A stretch of DNA of 64,000 nucleotides from Oscheius sp. JU75 (taxonomy: Eukaryota > Nematoda > Chromadorea > Rhabditida > Rhabditidae). The notes under the pieces were generated by a model, which saw only the letters and a program-made list of their open reading frames with translations, did no database searches and was not told where the DNA came from. The stretch spans positions 8,536,501 through 8,600,500 of the forward strand of contig JASJZC010000006.1 of NCBI GenBank assembly GCA_037178855.1, written 5' to 3'. Numbering within the stretch: the stretch's first letter is position 1; every line of letters begins with the position of its first letter. Positions 8,880 to 19,988 of this stretch are shown piece by piece. Both the position numbers and the translations under genes were made by a program.

Positions 8880-11800
8880 ATGACAACCTCCTCCAGTCTT
8901 TTCGTGCTCCTGTTCTATGGCCTAGTCAGGTAAGTTGAGCATCTGCTTGGGGTCCACCGGGATCTCATAGTCGTCAAGCTTTTTGCTGGAGCCATCTGCG
9001 CGAATTGATAGCCGAGTTTCAGTGCCGAGCAGAGATCTGTCAGTACTTCGTGGGGTGTCGTTCAAGGGGACCTGGTCCAGCCGGGAGATGACTTGCCGCC
9101 AGTTGCTCAGTTTGTCGGGATTCCGTATGGGGTGGCCCCGAGTGGTCAGTTCCGTTTCAACATGGCCATCTCGGCAGCCAAATGGACCCACATGCCCAAA
9201 GAGACGAGAAGACTACCGAACTCATGTTTACAGACACAGTTGCCGGAATTGTCAGAAACTAGGTAAGTCTCTCTGTCTCTCTGACCCTATAGCTCTATGT
9301 TTCTCTGTCTTACCGTCACTCCGTCTATCTGACCACTCAGTCTCTAGTGGAAAAGTTCAGAGCCTTCAAACACACATCTGCCCAGCGCTTCGATCTGATC
9401 CATCGTCTTCTTCCCAAGCTGAAACAACAATCGGAAGACTGCCTTTACATGAACCTCTTCGTTCCGGAACGACTGGAATCTTCTCAGAGGGAGTCTCCTC
9501 TTCCTGTCCTAGTTCTCGTTCATGGAGATGACTACGGCTGGGGAGGTGCCAATCCCTACAATGGAACTTTTCTGGCAGCTCACGGGCAAATCATAGTCGT
9601 GACTCTCAACTATCGTCTCGGGGTCTATGGTAAGGGTTACCGTAATTTTGTCCGGTATCGAATGGGACAAAGTTAAGAACTTCTTTCAGGTTTTCTCGGC
9701 CGCTGTGAATCCTCCTCCTGCGCAGGCAACTCTGGTATCTCTGATCTCGTCAGTGCCTTGACCATGCTCAACGTCGTGCTCCCCTCGTTCGGTGGCGATC
9801 CCCGTTCTGTGACTCTCATGGGATGGGGTTCTGGAGCCTCCTTGGTCTCTCTCCTCATGGCTTCTCCTCTCACCCAGCCTGGAAAACGTCTTTTCCGACG
9901 AGCTATCCTCCTAGACGGGACTGCTCTTGCCCCGTGGGCCATGTCTCATGACCCACAGTCGTATTTCCTCCAACTGGCTGATAATCTAGGGGTTTGTTTG
10001 AAATTCGAGGGTGGACATTGACAGTGACAGAAACAGAGACAGTGACGGTGACTTTCATTTTTTTCAGTGTGCCAATCGGAACAAAACGTCGTTCGGAGAA
10101 AGTGTCGATGTCATCGTCCGCTGTCTCCAAGAACACAGCTCTCAGAATGTTACCAAAGCTGCTCAAAAGATTGATGTCCCTTCGTTTCTGTCAGCCTTTG
10201 CTCCCATCGTCGACGGACAGGTGGGCCATCAGTCTGAAGGGACTAAAAACCAATTCAGTTGATTCCCAACCGTCCAAGACTCTCCTTCTCGGCCCAATAT
10301 GGATCCCTGTTTCGGGAGATTGACCTCCTGGTCGGGACAGCAGCCAATCCAGCTCATCATCTACTCTCAAACGAGGATCTTCTTCATGGGATTAGTCGCG
10401 ATCGGAGGGAGAAAGTCTTCAGGTTCGCGAATTAAGCCAATTCCCTTAGGCTGTCTAAGTGGGTGTTAAAAATAACTTGATACCCAGGCGCACCAGTTCG
10501 AAAGTTCTGAAGTTGCGAAAGCTGACACTTACGAAAGCATTGACTATTCTAAAATGTCAACTGTCGTAAGACAAACCTTTACCAAACGGTGGGGATATTA
10601 CTCTAGACCATTGCTCGGTTGTCGAAGCGCGAACAGACTGCGCCATTGGTGAAGATCGCGCGCCTATACCGCTGGTATTAGCATAGCCTGAAGGCAAAGA
10701 AAACTGGATTCAAAAACACTTGTCAGGACTCTGGTCAGGAACCTCTACGACTATCACCGCTCCGAGCTGCTGTCAGCAATTAACAACGAGTACACGGACT
10801 GGGAGAATCCGAAAGACCACCCGAAGTCTATACGAAACGGGGTTTTGGCAGCTCTTGGAGATGTTCTCTACACAAGTCCTCTTGTCGAGACTCTTCGTCT
10901 TCACAGCTCGGATGAGTCAAGAAAACAGTCCAGTACTTATATGTAAGAAACTCACTGACATGTCCTGACAAGCTTTCAGGTTTGTCTTTGCCCACGAGAC
11001 TCGAGCCTGGATGAGTGAGCAACCAAACAGCGGTGTCCGAGGTGCTCTCTCGGGTGACCATCTTCCGTACATTCTCGGCTACCCACTGGGCATATCCGAT
11101 AAGGAGGACAAGATTTATTCCGGATTCAATACCGATGACAAGGGTGTTTCTCGCGTCATGATGCACTACGTCTCGAACTTTGTCAAATCTGGGTGAATTA
11201 TTCAAGTTGTCCGAAAATGGTAAATTTACAGGGACCCGTCGAAGCCACAAGCTATGCCGAAGAATTTTCCCGTAGGAGATGCCTATCACTCTACAGCTTG
11301 GCCTCAATATGATGAGAAGAACCGAGAAGCGTATTTGGAAATCAGTGAGTATGATCTTTCACAACAAAGAGTCTTCAGCTGACCGCCCTCGGGTCAAAAA
11401 CTACTACCGAAATGCTCAAGTAGCCTTCTGGACCAGCTTCGTGCCTGCTCTAAATGCCGGAGAGGCCGAAGGAGTTTCAGTCCCCAGAGAACACCACTTT
11501 CTTTCGGATCACATGAAAAGAGACAGCTTTTTCGGTCGGGTGCGGCCGTTCGCCTCCCATATGAATGATCCGTTCCCTCCACCACCGATGCCTCCTTCTC
11601 CTCCTCCCGAGCATCTGAAGAAGGCCAGCACGCGTAAGTTTTGACTCTACGATACGGAAGTTCTCATTCAGCTCGACCCCCGTCGCCCAGTGCACCGTCA
11701 GTCGAGGCGACTTCGGTCAGTCACGGGAACACGAGCAGTACGATTCTGACTGTAACAATCGTCATCGGAGTTGGCCTTCTTCTACTTAATATATGCGTCT

Positions 11801-12544
11801 TTTGTGGTCTGAAACGGAGCGTAAGTTGTTGCTCATAAACTCTGTCTCTCTGCTTCTTTGACTCTCTGTCTCTTTGTTTCTCTCTCTCTCTCTCTTTGTC
11901 TCTCTGTCTCTTTATCAATCTGTCTTTCTGTCTCACTCTGTCTCTCTGTTTCTTACTGTCCCTCAAATACTGAAACGGAAACTTTAGTGTAACAACAACC
12001 GAGAGAAGCAGATGAAGCACAAACTGGAGCTTCAGTATCAGACCTACGATGCCAACCATGCAGCCAATCCCGACCCTTACAATAATATGAACTCTCCAGT
12101 AAGTTATCGACAATTTGACTCTCAGCATGGCTCTGTTAGCTTTCCTACTAACCTCTTCTAGCTGTCCCTGATGCCCCCACCTCCACCCTCGGTGACCCAT
12201 GGAATGTCTCACGAGATTGACATGTTCGACCGACCACTCTTCATGGGTGTGCCGCAGTCTTGCGGCAGTCTGCCCCGTCATTCCTTCCAAGAACAGGCTC
12301 GTGCATGTTTCCTTTAACTCTTCTTGGCTTGCTACTAGATCAAAACAGTAGAAGGAATAAGTCAGTACAGTTCCAGGAACCGCTGCTAGCCGGGACTCAG
12401 AAGGGAGTAGTGGCCCGACCGGGCGTCTCACCAACGTGCCCTCGGCATGGAAGAGCCGCTCTGGCTGTTCATAGCAGTCGGGGGAACAGTGTTGCCTCGG
12501 CGGGATCGTCACAACCACCTCCCTTAGAAGAGATTCAAGTTTGA
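8880..12544 (+). CDS. Neuroligin-family synaptic adhesion protein
   Basis: Thirteen to fourteen exons join in phase. Exon 1 (8880-8933) encodes the signal peptide MTTSSSLFVLLFYGLVR. Exons at 9021-9263, about 9347-9629, 9690-9992, 10068-10220, 10262-10422, 10726-10942, 10980-11192, 11232-11343 and about 11380-11635 give the cholinesterase-like fold: EDCLYMNLFVPE, VTLNYRLGVYG, FGGDPRSVTLMG, SGDHLPYILGYPL, VKNYYRNAQVAFW. The catalytic serine site reads GWGSG and the histidine region LSGDH, so Ser and His are absent, as in non-enzymatic neuroligins. A Pro-rich stalk precedes one membrane helix (ILTVTIVIGVGLLLLNICVF, about 11740-11800). The tail ends LEEIQV, a possible PDZ ligand. The joint between exons 2 and 3 near 9263-9347 is not resolved. 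Expected role: postsynaptic adhesion to neurexin. Confidence 0.85.
10590..10680 (-). mobile_element. Degenerate tRNA-like insertion in neuroligin intron
   Basis: Within the 300-bp intron between the sixth and seventh neuroligin exons, the minus strand reads CAATGGCGCAGTCTGTTCGC, an A-box-like start; the B box is not clear. It is the largest intron with non-repetitive filler in this gene. Confidence 0.3.
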
Positions 12545-13021
12545 AACCGACTCTCACTTCCTCTCCCATGCCTTTCATGATCTCCTCTCCAACCCTGGGT
12601 ACATTGGGAACTCTTCTCCCTTGGCGCTTTCAGAGCCTTTTATCCCCGTGCTCATTTGTACACAAGTCTTTTTTGCAATAAACTTTTCGTTGAGTATCTC
12701 TTTGTCTTTATTTCTCGGTATTGCTTTTTCTTAGAGACGCTACAACTTCTTTTGCAAACTATTCAATATAAACTTGTAAAATTTTCGAACTTCCATGAAT
12801 ATCCACGAATCCGAGTATCGTATCGCATTTACTTCATTGATACACCTGCAAAATTAAGCTACCAAAGAAGCAAGGGAGTCATAGTGTTTGTAGCGCATAT
12901 CCACAAATAACTGCGGACCGGTGACTTTGCTCGTGCTTCCACTCAATCTTATCAGTTCTTGGTGCTGTATGGTGCACGACTACTTCGATTTTTACTTGTC
13001 TCACCATCTCTTTTTAGAAAC
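12545..13021 (+). other. Intergenic spacer with neuroligin 3' end
   Basis: Contains the probable neuroligin poly(A) signal (GCAATAAAC near 12676) and an A/T-rich stretch. A TTTTTAG acceptor at about 13011-13017 sits four bases before the next start codon. No other gene is seen. Confidence 0.6.
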
Positions 13022-15319
13022 ATGATCATCAAGCAAAAGCTCTTCTCCTTTCGAGAGTCAGAAGATTTCAACCATGTCACCTTTTATAGTAACGCACATT
13101 TTCCCGATATGACGTGTCTTGGTGAAGGAGGTGAAGCAGTAGTATGGAAGGGGATATTTGACACCAAGTAAGCTTTTACTTGGGATAAAAATTATTGCAG
13201 GATCGTATGCATAAAAATATTCAACGGATTTGCTCTGAGAAAGAGAAATAGGAAGGAGATTAATTTACTCTTACAACATTCGTATACCACATTTCATGAG
13301 AACGTGGTTTGCCTTCTTGGTGTTTATGAAGACGACTCTTTAAATGCTAGGAGATACGGATATATTATGGAGTTTATGGAAAACGGAAGTTTGTACAATC
13401 GTAAGCTGTTTTTCATATTTTGGGACATGAAATGTGACAGTGATTCATTCCGAAGCGTCGTATACAAACGAAGACTGCTACAAATGGATTTTACAAGCAA
13501 CACGCGGATTAGAGTACTTGCACAAGAAAGGTGTTCTTCATAAAGATGTGAAGCCTTCAAACATGCTTCTTGACAAAGATCGAAAAATTTTGAAGTTAAG
13601 CGATTTCGGTTCGGCTAAACGATTGGACCACACTGAATTTACTTTTGGGTGAGTTTTCAGTTTCTTCTTTGTAGATTGTTCCCAGCGGTATAACTGAACG
13701 ATACTCTGCTCCGGAGATTCTGTTTGGTGATAACAACATTTACACATACGCCGCTGACGTCTACTCTTTTGGTATCTCAGTCTGGGAAATCTTTCATCGA
13801 CTGGAGCCGTTTAACGGAGCAAAAGTGCAACTTTATGAGAACCTAAAAAGTGGCAAGCGGCCGCCTATAGACAATTCCCTCGAACCTCCACTGAAAAGTA
13901 TAATCAGAAGGTAGGAGCATCTACTTGAGAAAACTGTTATTTTAGAATGTGGGATAACGATGAAAAACAAAGGCCTACACTGTCTGATCTTCTAAACAGT
14001 TTTGAAAGGCTCCTTTCAAATTGCAATTCCTGCGAAATTGTTCGCCCTATTTCGCAGGAATTTTTGTTCGAAACCAGAAGCTCAGAAGCCCGTAATGCTG
14101 CTACAGAGCGGCCCACCGCGAACAATGGTACCATTTTAGTTGCTAGCCTTTCAATCAGTTCTATAGCCTTGCCAATGATTGATCCGCACGATTACAAAAT
14201 GATTAAATTACTTAGTGATGGTGAGAATATTATGTACACGGTACTGTCGGGAAAGTTTGGGTAGCGTATCTCGAAACAAAGACAACCTCTCCTTCAGAAA
14301 AGTCACGCTTGTAATACCCTTCTTTCAGTTCACGTCTTTCCATGATAATGCCGTTACTATTTTAACCGTACGTTTTACGCTATCACTAAAACTAATATGT
14401 ATTTAGAAACTACGCCATCCAAACGTCATACATCCATTAGCGCTTGTATCACGTCGCTCCAAAGTTGAAGGATACATTATTGAATCCATTCACAAAAGTT
14501 TGTCCCAAGGTAATCCGATTTTAAAGTTTGGTACCTGTTTACTACAATTTGGATATAAATTTTCATTTCTCCTTATTTCGATGTGTCATTTGAATTATAG
14601 AAATACCTCTTCCTCCTTTTCGAACAATCCAAGGGTTGCAATTTTACAGTGATCTACGAAGAAAAAACAGAATTCACCACGGACAATATTTACTCATGGA
14701 CCTGTGAAATATCGAGAGCACTGATGTTTCTACACGAAAATAAAATTATACACCGAGACGTCAAGCCTAGCAAGTTTTTATTCTAGTATCCGTTTATGTT
14801 TTGCAGCATTTATCTGACTGCGAATCACGTGAAACTTGGTGGGTTTCACATTTCCCGGGAAATATCTCCATCATTGACAGAAACGTAATCTGAATAATTA
14901 CAATCATTTGAGTGCATTAAGAATTGGCACAAAGATATATATGGCTCCTGAACTTTTTGGGTTTGGAACGTATGATTTCGCCGTAGATATTTTCTCATTT
15001 TCAATCACACTATTCGAGATAATCCATCGCAGGTTGGCTTCAATATTTTTGCTGAGGTTTCAATACGTTCAGACATCCATACGTGGATGAAGAAAAAACA
15101 GAATTTCAAATGTTTAACGCAGTTGTGGATGGAGCCAGACCTTCACTTGATAATGAACGTATGGCTACAAATGGGTTGCAATCATTGATTGAAAGGTTTG
15201 TACATAGAAAAAACGTCTTAGTTTTTGTTTTGAGAGGCTGGGATGTAAATCCAGCTAAACGACCACGCCCATCTGAAATCATTGACTTTGTTGAGAAACT
15301 GCAAGCGGAAGCACTTTAA
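13022..15319 (+). CDS. Tandem double-kinase protein, second domain a pseudokinase
   Basis: One reading path of about a dozen exons encodes two TKL-like kinase domains. Domain 1: glycine loop LGEGGEAVVWKG, lysine VCIKIF, IMEFMENGSL, catalytic loop LHKDVKPSN, SDFGSAKR, YSAPEI, DVYSFGISVWEIF, ending RPTLSDLLNSF (about 13980). A short linker leads into domain 2: the lysine strand reads VTLVIPF (no lysine), KLRHPNVIHPLALV, HRDVKPSN split by a 34-nt intron, then VKLGGFHISRE where DFG should be, MAPELFG, DIFSFSITLFEII and RPRPSEIIDFVEKL. Stop at 15319. Domain 1 keeps all key residues; domain 2 lacks the lysine and the metal-binding Asp. Splice phases match throughout, e.g. CAAG|TGATC at 14649. An A/T-rich composition compared with neighbours is noticeable. 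The start was chosen at 13022, right after an acceptor-like TTTTTAG. Confidence 0.8.
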
Positions 15320-15589
15320 AGTTATTATGACAAACACAACGGAGATAACGACGAGGATGAAAAAGAATAGCGGTGCTTTAAGAAATGTTGAATGACAACT
15401 TGTTGGAATAAATTGTCGCTTTCCCATTTTTACATCTGATGTTTTCAGTTTAAAGAGCAGTTGATATAACTAGGATAACAATGAGAGAACATTTTTTGTT
15501 TTGCACTTCGTGTTATATTACTGTTTTTCATCTCTCTACTAAAGCGCAATAGTGTCTATCTTTACGTCTGTGCGTCACCAAAACGAAAG

Positions 15590-16290
15590 CAAGCAAATTA
15601 TGTTGTCTAAAAATGTTTTGTCAATGAAACAATTATTGCCAATATTGGATGGTAAGTCACCCAAAGTAGAGGGCTTTCAACCAGAAGCGAGAGTGATCCC
15701 ATATTTTTAAAGGTTTAGTATGCCCACGTCATTACCTGACCCACAGTTTAGTTCCTGTTTTTGTACCAAAAAATTACAGAAATTAAAAGTTCTAGCCTCT
15801 TTGAATGAACCGGCTTTTCTTTGGACCGGTGATGGTCCAAGAGAGCCAGTCAACTTTGGCGCTCTAGAACTTTGCTTATGTCGCAGTGAAGCCACGGGGA
15901 CTCTCTTTGTTACTACAGGGTACGCCTCCAGCATCGACGAATACCAAAGGACTTTTCCCATCCGATGTGATGACTCCCCAAACCATGAGCGAAGCTGGAT
16001 GGGCACTTCTTCCGACGATTTTTCCTTTGGCAACAGCTTGTTTCATGTTTTCGGCAATTACTCGGTCATTTTGACGATTGAGAATAGGCTCAATGCCGAA
16101 GAGTTTCTCATCACTGAAGAGATTGTGCAGGTGCGTGTCATTCCTGAAGCGCGCGAGCAACTTCTTGCTTCTCTCCACGCGTATCTTCATCATTCTTTCC
16201 ATATGCAAGTGAGCTTGTTGTTTTCGATATGGCTTCATATTCAGCCGCTTTGGGGAAAAATAGCAAACTGTTTTACCCTAGGCAGGGAGT
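15590..16290 (-). mobile_element. Mariner-like element, fragment (family 2)
   Basis: The minus strand at 16238-15876 encodes the middle of a mariner-type transposase: LFSDEKLFGIEPILNRQNDR, then HPASLMVWGVITSDGKSPLV with the following VFVDAG. The frame then breaks; the N-terminal helix-turn-helix and the last catalytic Asp region are absent. The outer segment 15590-15660 and a stretch around 15850-15915 recur next to each other at 24130-24290, which fixes the left end of the element and shows a shorter derivative exists. Confidence 0.7.
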
Positions 16291-16640
16291 ATTGCATGCC
16301 GCAGGCCGACATCATCCTCATTCAGTACTACAACGAGCCCGAGGACTTCTGAAGCATCAGTCAGATCGAGGTAGGAATACATTTCCGTCTTTGGCTCGGG
16401 GCGAAACACTAACATTTTTTCACCTACGAGCACTCGGTCCTGATGTCGTGCGACTCGTTCATGCACAGGAACAGTCTGTACTAGGTTGGTCATAGAATCG
16501 GAATGTTCCTGGAACTGGAAAAGGCTCCCATTCCGGGACAGTGAGTTCGCGAATTCTTGAATTGTTGTCTCTTGCCCATTGAAGCCAAACCTACTTTTGA
16601 CTTTTCCGAATTCACGGAGAGACAGAGAGACAAGAGGCAA
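16278..16640 (-). CDS. Hypothetical protein fragment
   Basis: A long open frame (about 120 codons) reads FGFNGQETTIQEFANSLSRN, later HQDRVLVGEKMLVFRPEPKT and a hydrophobic-acidic end (GLVVVLNEDDVGLRHAIL), stopping at 16278 next to the mariner fragment. No domain is recognised. Upstream the frame is closed, and a plausible acceptor lies near 16590, so this may be the last exon of a gene cut off by the transposon, or chance. The gene at 16867 ends with its own poly(A) signal and is separate. Confidence 0.25.
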   Translation of the reverse strand: MPLVSLSLREFGKVKSRFGFNGQETTIQEFANSLSRNGSLFQFQEHSDSMTNLVQTVPVHERVARHQDRVLVGEKMLVFRPEPKTEMYSYLDLTDASEVLGLVVVLNEDDVGLRHAILPA

Positions 16641-16866
16641 CTATCCAGAGCAAGCAAGCATCCAACTGGGCGTTAGCTGTCGCTTCTGTCTTCTCTTGTC
16701 AGAACTAATCTCCCGGCAGGTCTGTAGATGGCGGGAACTTAGAATAATCGCTTTTCGAGATTTCTTTCCGATGTGCTGGTATCGCCCGGTCTTCCTGTCC
16801 TTCGATTAATCTGTCCACCCTGCACAAACCAAGTGTCAACAGACACACTCGTAAAAACCTTTTTAT

Positions 16867-18527
16867 TTACACGATAACCCAGTCTTCAAAAACCCGCTTC
16901 TTGACCCGTCTCTTTTCCTTCCTAACAGGAAGCTCTCCCAGACTGAATGTAGTCTGTGGAGTACCGTAATTGTCTTCTGTGTCTTCATCACTGTATTCCA
17001 AATCTTCTAGCTCCGTATCTAAAAAGAATCCTCCAGTTCTAACATCTCTCCAAATGTATCCGCCAAAGTTCACATCTCTTCCGAGCCTGTGGCCTTCCAT
17101 TTCTGGCATTTTGCGCCTATGAAAATGACAGCAGGAGCACTCCCATCTGAAAATTGCAAATTTAAAAAAAAACCCAAAATTCTGACTGACTTTCTACTGT
17201 TATGAAGGCCAGGAATGGTCTCTAACTCGAGAGCAGCATAGTTGAAATGTAACCGCTTCACATCGGACTTCTCGTCTCCGACCAAAAACTGGTTGACCGA
17301 GGTATAGGCACCTTCATGGGTCACACTCGTACCGTCTTGTCGATCCACCTTGAGCAGCTTCGTCTTGCCTCCGGCCTTTCGGAAATCTTGATTATGGTAG
17401 GAGCCGAAAAAGCAGCGGACGGGGAAGTAGATTTCGGCTCGATCACGACGGATTCGGTTCAAGGAGACTGTCTTCAGGGTGTGGGGGAGGTGGAAGTCCT
17501 GAAAACTGTCACTGTCACTGACTCTCAAAAAAACCCACGTCAAATTTCGGCAAATCCTTTTGAAGGATCTCGGGAAGAAGCCATCGCTTTTTCTTCTTCA
17601 TAGAGTACAGAACGTTAGTTTTCATCTCCGTCCAATCCTCGTCAAAGACTGTCTCTGTAGCAAGTTCCTCGTAATTTGAGACTTGTTCTACCCGCTTTCC
17701 TTCCAGAAGAATCGCCTGTCACATATGGTCATTGGGACAAACTTTGACTAACCTTCAGCAAGAACCCATCCCCCTTCCAAACATTACGAGTTCTGAATAG
17801 TGTCCTCTTGTATTTCCTCCTTGGTTGATTCTCCCGAAACAATTCCTGATACTCTTCAAAAAATGAGAGAGTATGAGATTCGTAAATTTGTATGTAGTCT
17901 TCGAATGTCCAGAAATCTTTGAAGTTTTCGGAAGTACAATCATGAAAGTCACTGGTCATTACCCTGAAGAATACTGTATAAGAAAATTTAAATTATAAAG
18001 GTTTGTATAAAGCGGCGAAACAGAGAGGCTGATAGGCAGAAAGGCAGAAAGACAGGGAGACAGAGACGGATGCATGATTTTAAAAGAGAAAAATCAAAGG
18101 AATTGAGAGAAAGCGCTTCCCTCCTCGGTTAAATAGGCCGAGTGTCAACAGAGATGGCAATATTGCGAAATCCCTCTCCAGAGCGTCTATGATAACAGGG
18201 CAGTCCTCGATGACAACTGTCTCTCTGTCTTTACCTCTGTCTCTCCCTATCTTTCTGTTTCTCTGTCGCCTGTCTCTCTGTCTCTCGGTCCTTAGGTTTC
18301 TAATAACTACTCTCTGTGTATTTGACTGCGGATTCTTCAGGATCTCTCCAGTTCCACGCTCTTTCCACTCCTTTGTCTCTGTGACGTAGCGGTACAGTTT
18401 GCAGCGCTCTTTGAACAGAACAGTCTCGTCTTCTTCGCCAGCCTTGACATCAATTAGGTCCGGAAGCGGCTCTTTCTTGAAGTCGAGACCGGAGAAGAGG
18501 CAGGCTTGAAAGTGAACGGTGAAGCGG
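16867..18527 (-). CDS. Ran-binding (RanBP1-type) domain protein
   Basis: The 5'-most visible exon (18527 to about 18345) reads [20 protein letters not shown], then [20 protein letters not shown]: the conserved core of a RanBP1 domain. Later exons are 17970-17759 ([16 protein letters not shown], matching the end of the domain), about 17718-17550, 17500-17200 and 17152-16867. They join in phase to give [28 protein letters not shown], a large unrecognised region with [20 protein letters not shown], a cysteine cluster WECSCCHFH and an acidic then basic C-terminus. Stop at 16867 overlaps AATAAA (TAAATAAA). The middle of the RanBP1 fold is missing between 18340 and 17970, and no start codon is certain. 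Family role: binds Ran-GTP in nuclear transport or at the pore. The C-terminal two thirds match nothing I know. Confidence 0.55.
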
Positions 18528-18569
18528 TCGTCCTTTTAAACATTTTAGTTCATTTTCTCCCAGGGCCTC

Positions 18570-19300
18570 TGAAACCGGATTCTTGAGATGGGGAGACGAG
18601 TAGAACAGGCGAAGACAATGTGATAGATAATCAGGGAGAGAGAGCAGTACGGATTCCTATCATCTCGACGACGCGGCGATACGGCATGAAGAGCCGAGTA
18701 AGGCCGAAATGCAGAGTGGCTTGAGCATGTATTGAAGATCTAACACCTTGGTTTGGTTTTTTCTCACTCTCTTTATGTTCACACAGTCAATTTCTCCCCG
18801 GAAATTGACTGTGTGAACAGCAGCTGTATTCTGAGGAAATCTCATGTGAAAACAATGAGAAATCTGTAGAGATTACACTTTCATCAACTACCATCGTCGC
18901 GCCTCTAACCAATGCAAACCCGTAACTGCTTCTTACCTAAAATCAAGTATTTTTATTTTATTTTGTATTTTGTTTCTGTCATTTTCACTGTAAAGATTGT
19001 CTGGCTCTGTCAATCTGCCAGCTGCTAAGCCTGTTTATATACTGAGGAAATGAGGAATTCTGTCGAATAGAAGTATAAAGGAGCTTTCTTGCTGCAAAAT
19101 CTTCGGGAAATATTAGGATTCATCAGGCTCTCATAGACAAGAACGGAACCTTGCCAGAATGATACTTCAAGCGGAGAGAGTTCGTCTCTGAGGGCATTTT
19201 TAGGCACTCGGTACATGACCAATACCCACATTTGTTAAAAAAATTTTGCATGGAAATGCTTTAGTCATCAGGGACTGCCCTGTTATCATTGACGCTGCGG
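18570..19300 (-). repeat. Left arm of a large inverted duplication
   Basis: Reverse complement of 18575-18660 matches 20390-20475 (exon 1 of the zinc-ribbon gene), and reverse complement of 19070-19270 matches 19995-20200 almost base for base. A block 19262-19330 is also similar, inverted, to 18140-18215 (CAGGGCAGTCC with ATAATAGAC-like flanks). The arms are separated by about 700 bp. The arm is broken by about 360 bp (18660-19020) without an obvious partner. Confidence 0.75.
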
Positions 19301-19988
19301 AGAAAGATTTCGCAGTATTGACGGTATTTAGGAGGAGAGCCATTGTGGGGAGGGAGGGGAGATAGCACTACAAACTTTCTTTGGATAGTTTTCGCAAAAT
19401 TGCATCGTTGGGTGCCAAAGCAAGATAATCGCAGAGTTCTACAACGCGTTGCAAAGGAATTTCGACTAATACCTGTAAAAAAGTTAGAAAATATGATGCA
19501 TTGCAACGATTAATGTTCTCCTATGACCATTCGTTCCCCCGTGAGAGCGATATAGACGGTATTAAGCTGATTTTGACTATAGCAGAGATAGCGATTAAAA
19601 GAGAGTAGCGATTAAAATCGACGTAGGGACCCCGTAGTCAGACTCAAAAACGGCCGTGGGAAGGAGATATAACGGTAGTAAAAAAAGTCGGAGGATCCTC
19701 AAAGAAGGGGAAGGATAGCGATACAAGCTTTCATCGAATTGAGTCAATTGGCTCAGTAGATGAGAACTCTTTGTTGATGTGGAAAAAAATAAAAAGGACT
19801 TCGGGGGATTAGCAGCGAGTATAACAGTCGATCAAATGAAAGATGAGTCTGTCTACCACATAAAAGTGTCAGTCAAATTTCTAACAAATTCTTTTTATTG
19901 TCCTCAGTTTCGACACTTCGAAACTCCCAGTTTTATACAGAGCGACGTCCCTAGACGTCGCAGACGGCTGGTGAAATAACCGGCTGCG
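19301..19988. other. Spacer of the inverted duplication
   Basis: No supportable gene. Contains purine-rich direct repeats (GATATAGACGGTATTAAG, GAGATAGCGATTAAAAG, GAGTAGCGATTAAAATC between 19540 and 19620) that look like degenerate transposon-internal sequence. Confidence 0.4.

Noticed and set aside
18189-18389. A hydrophobic plus-strand open frame over 18190-18390.
   Set aside because: It is composed of a TCTCTGTC tract plus the antisense of the Ran-binding exon.
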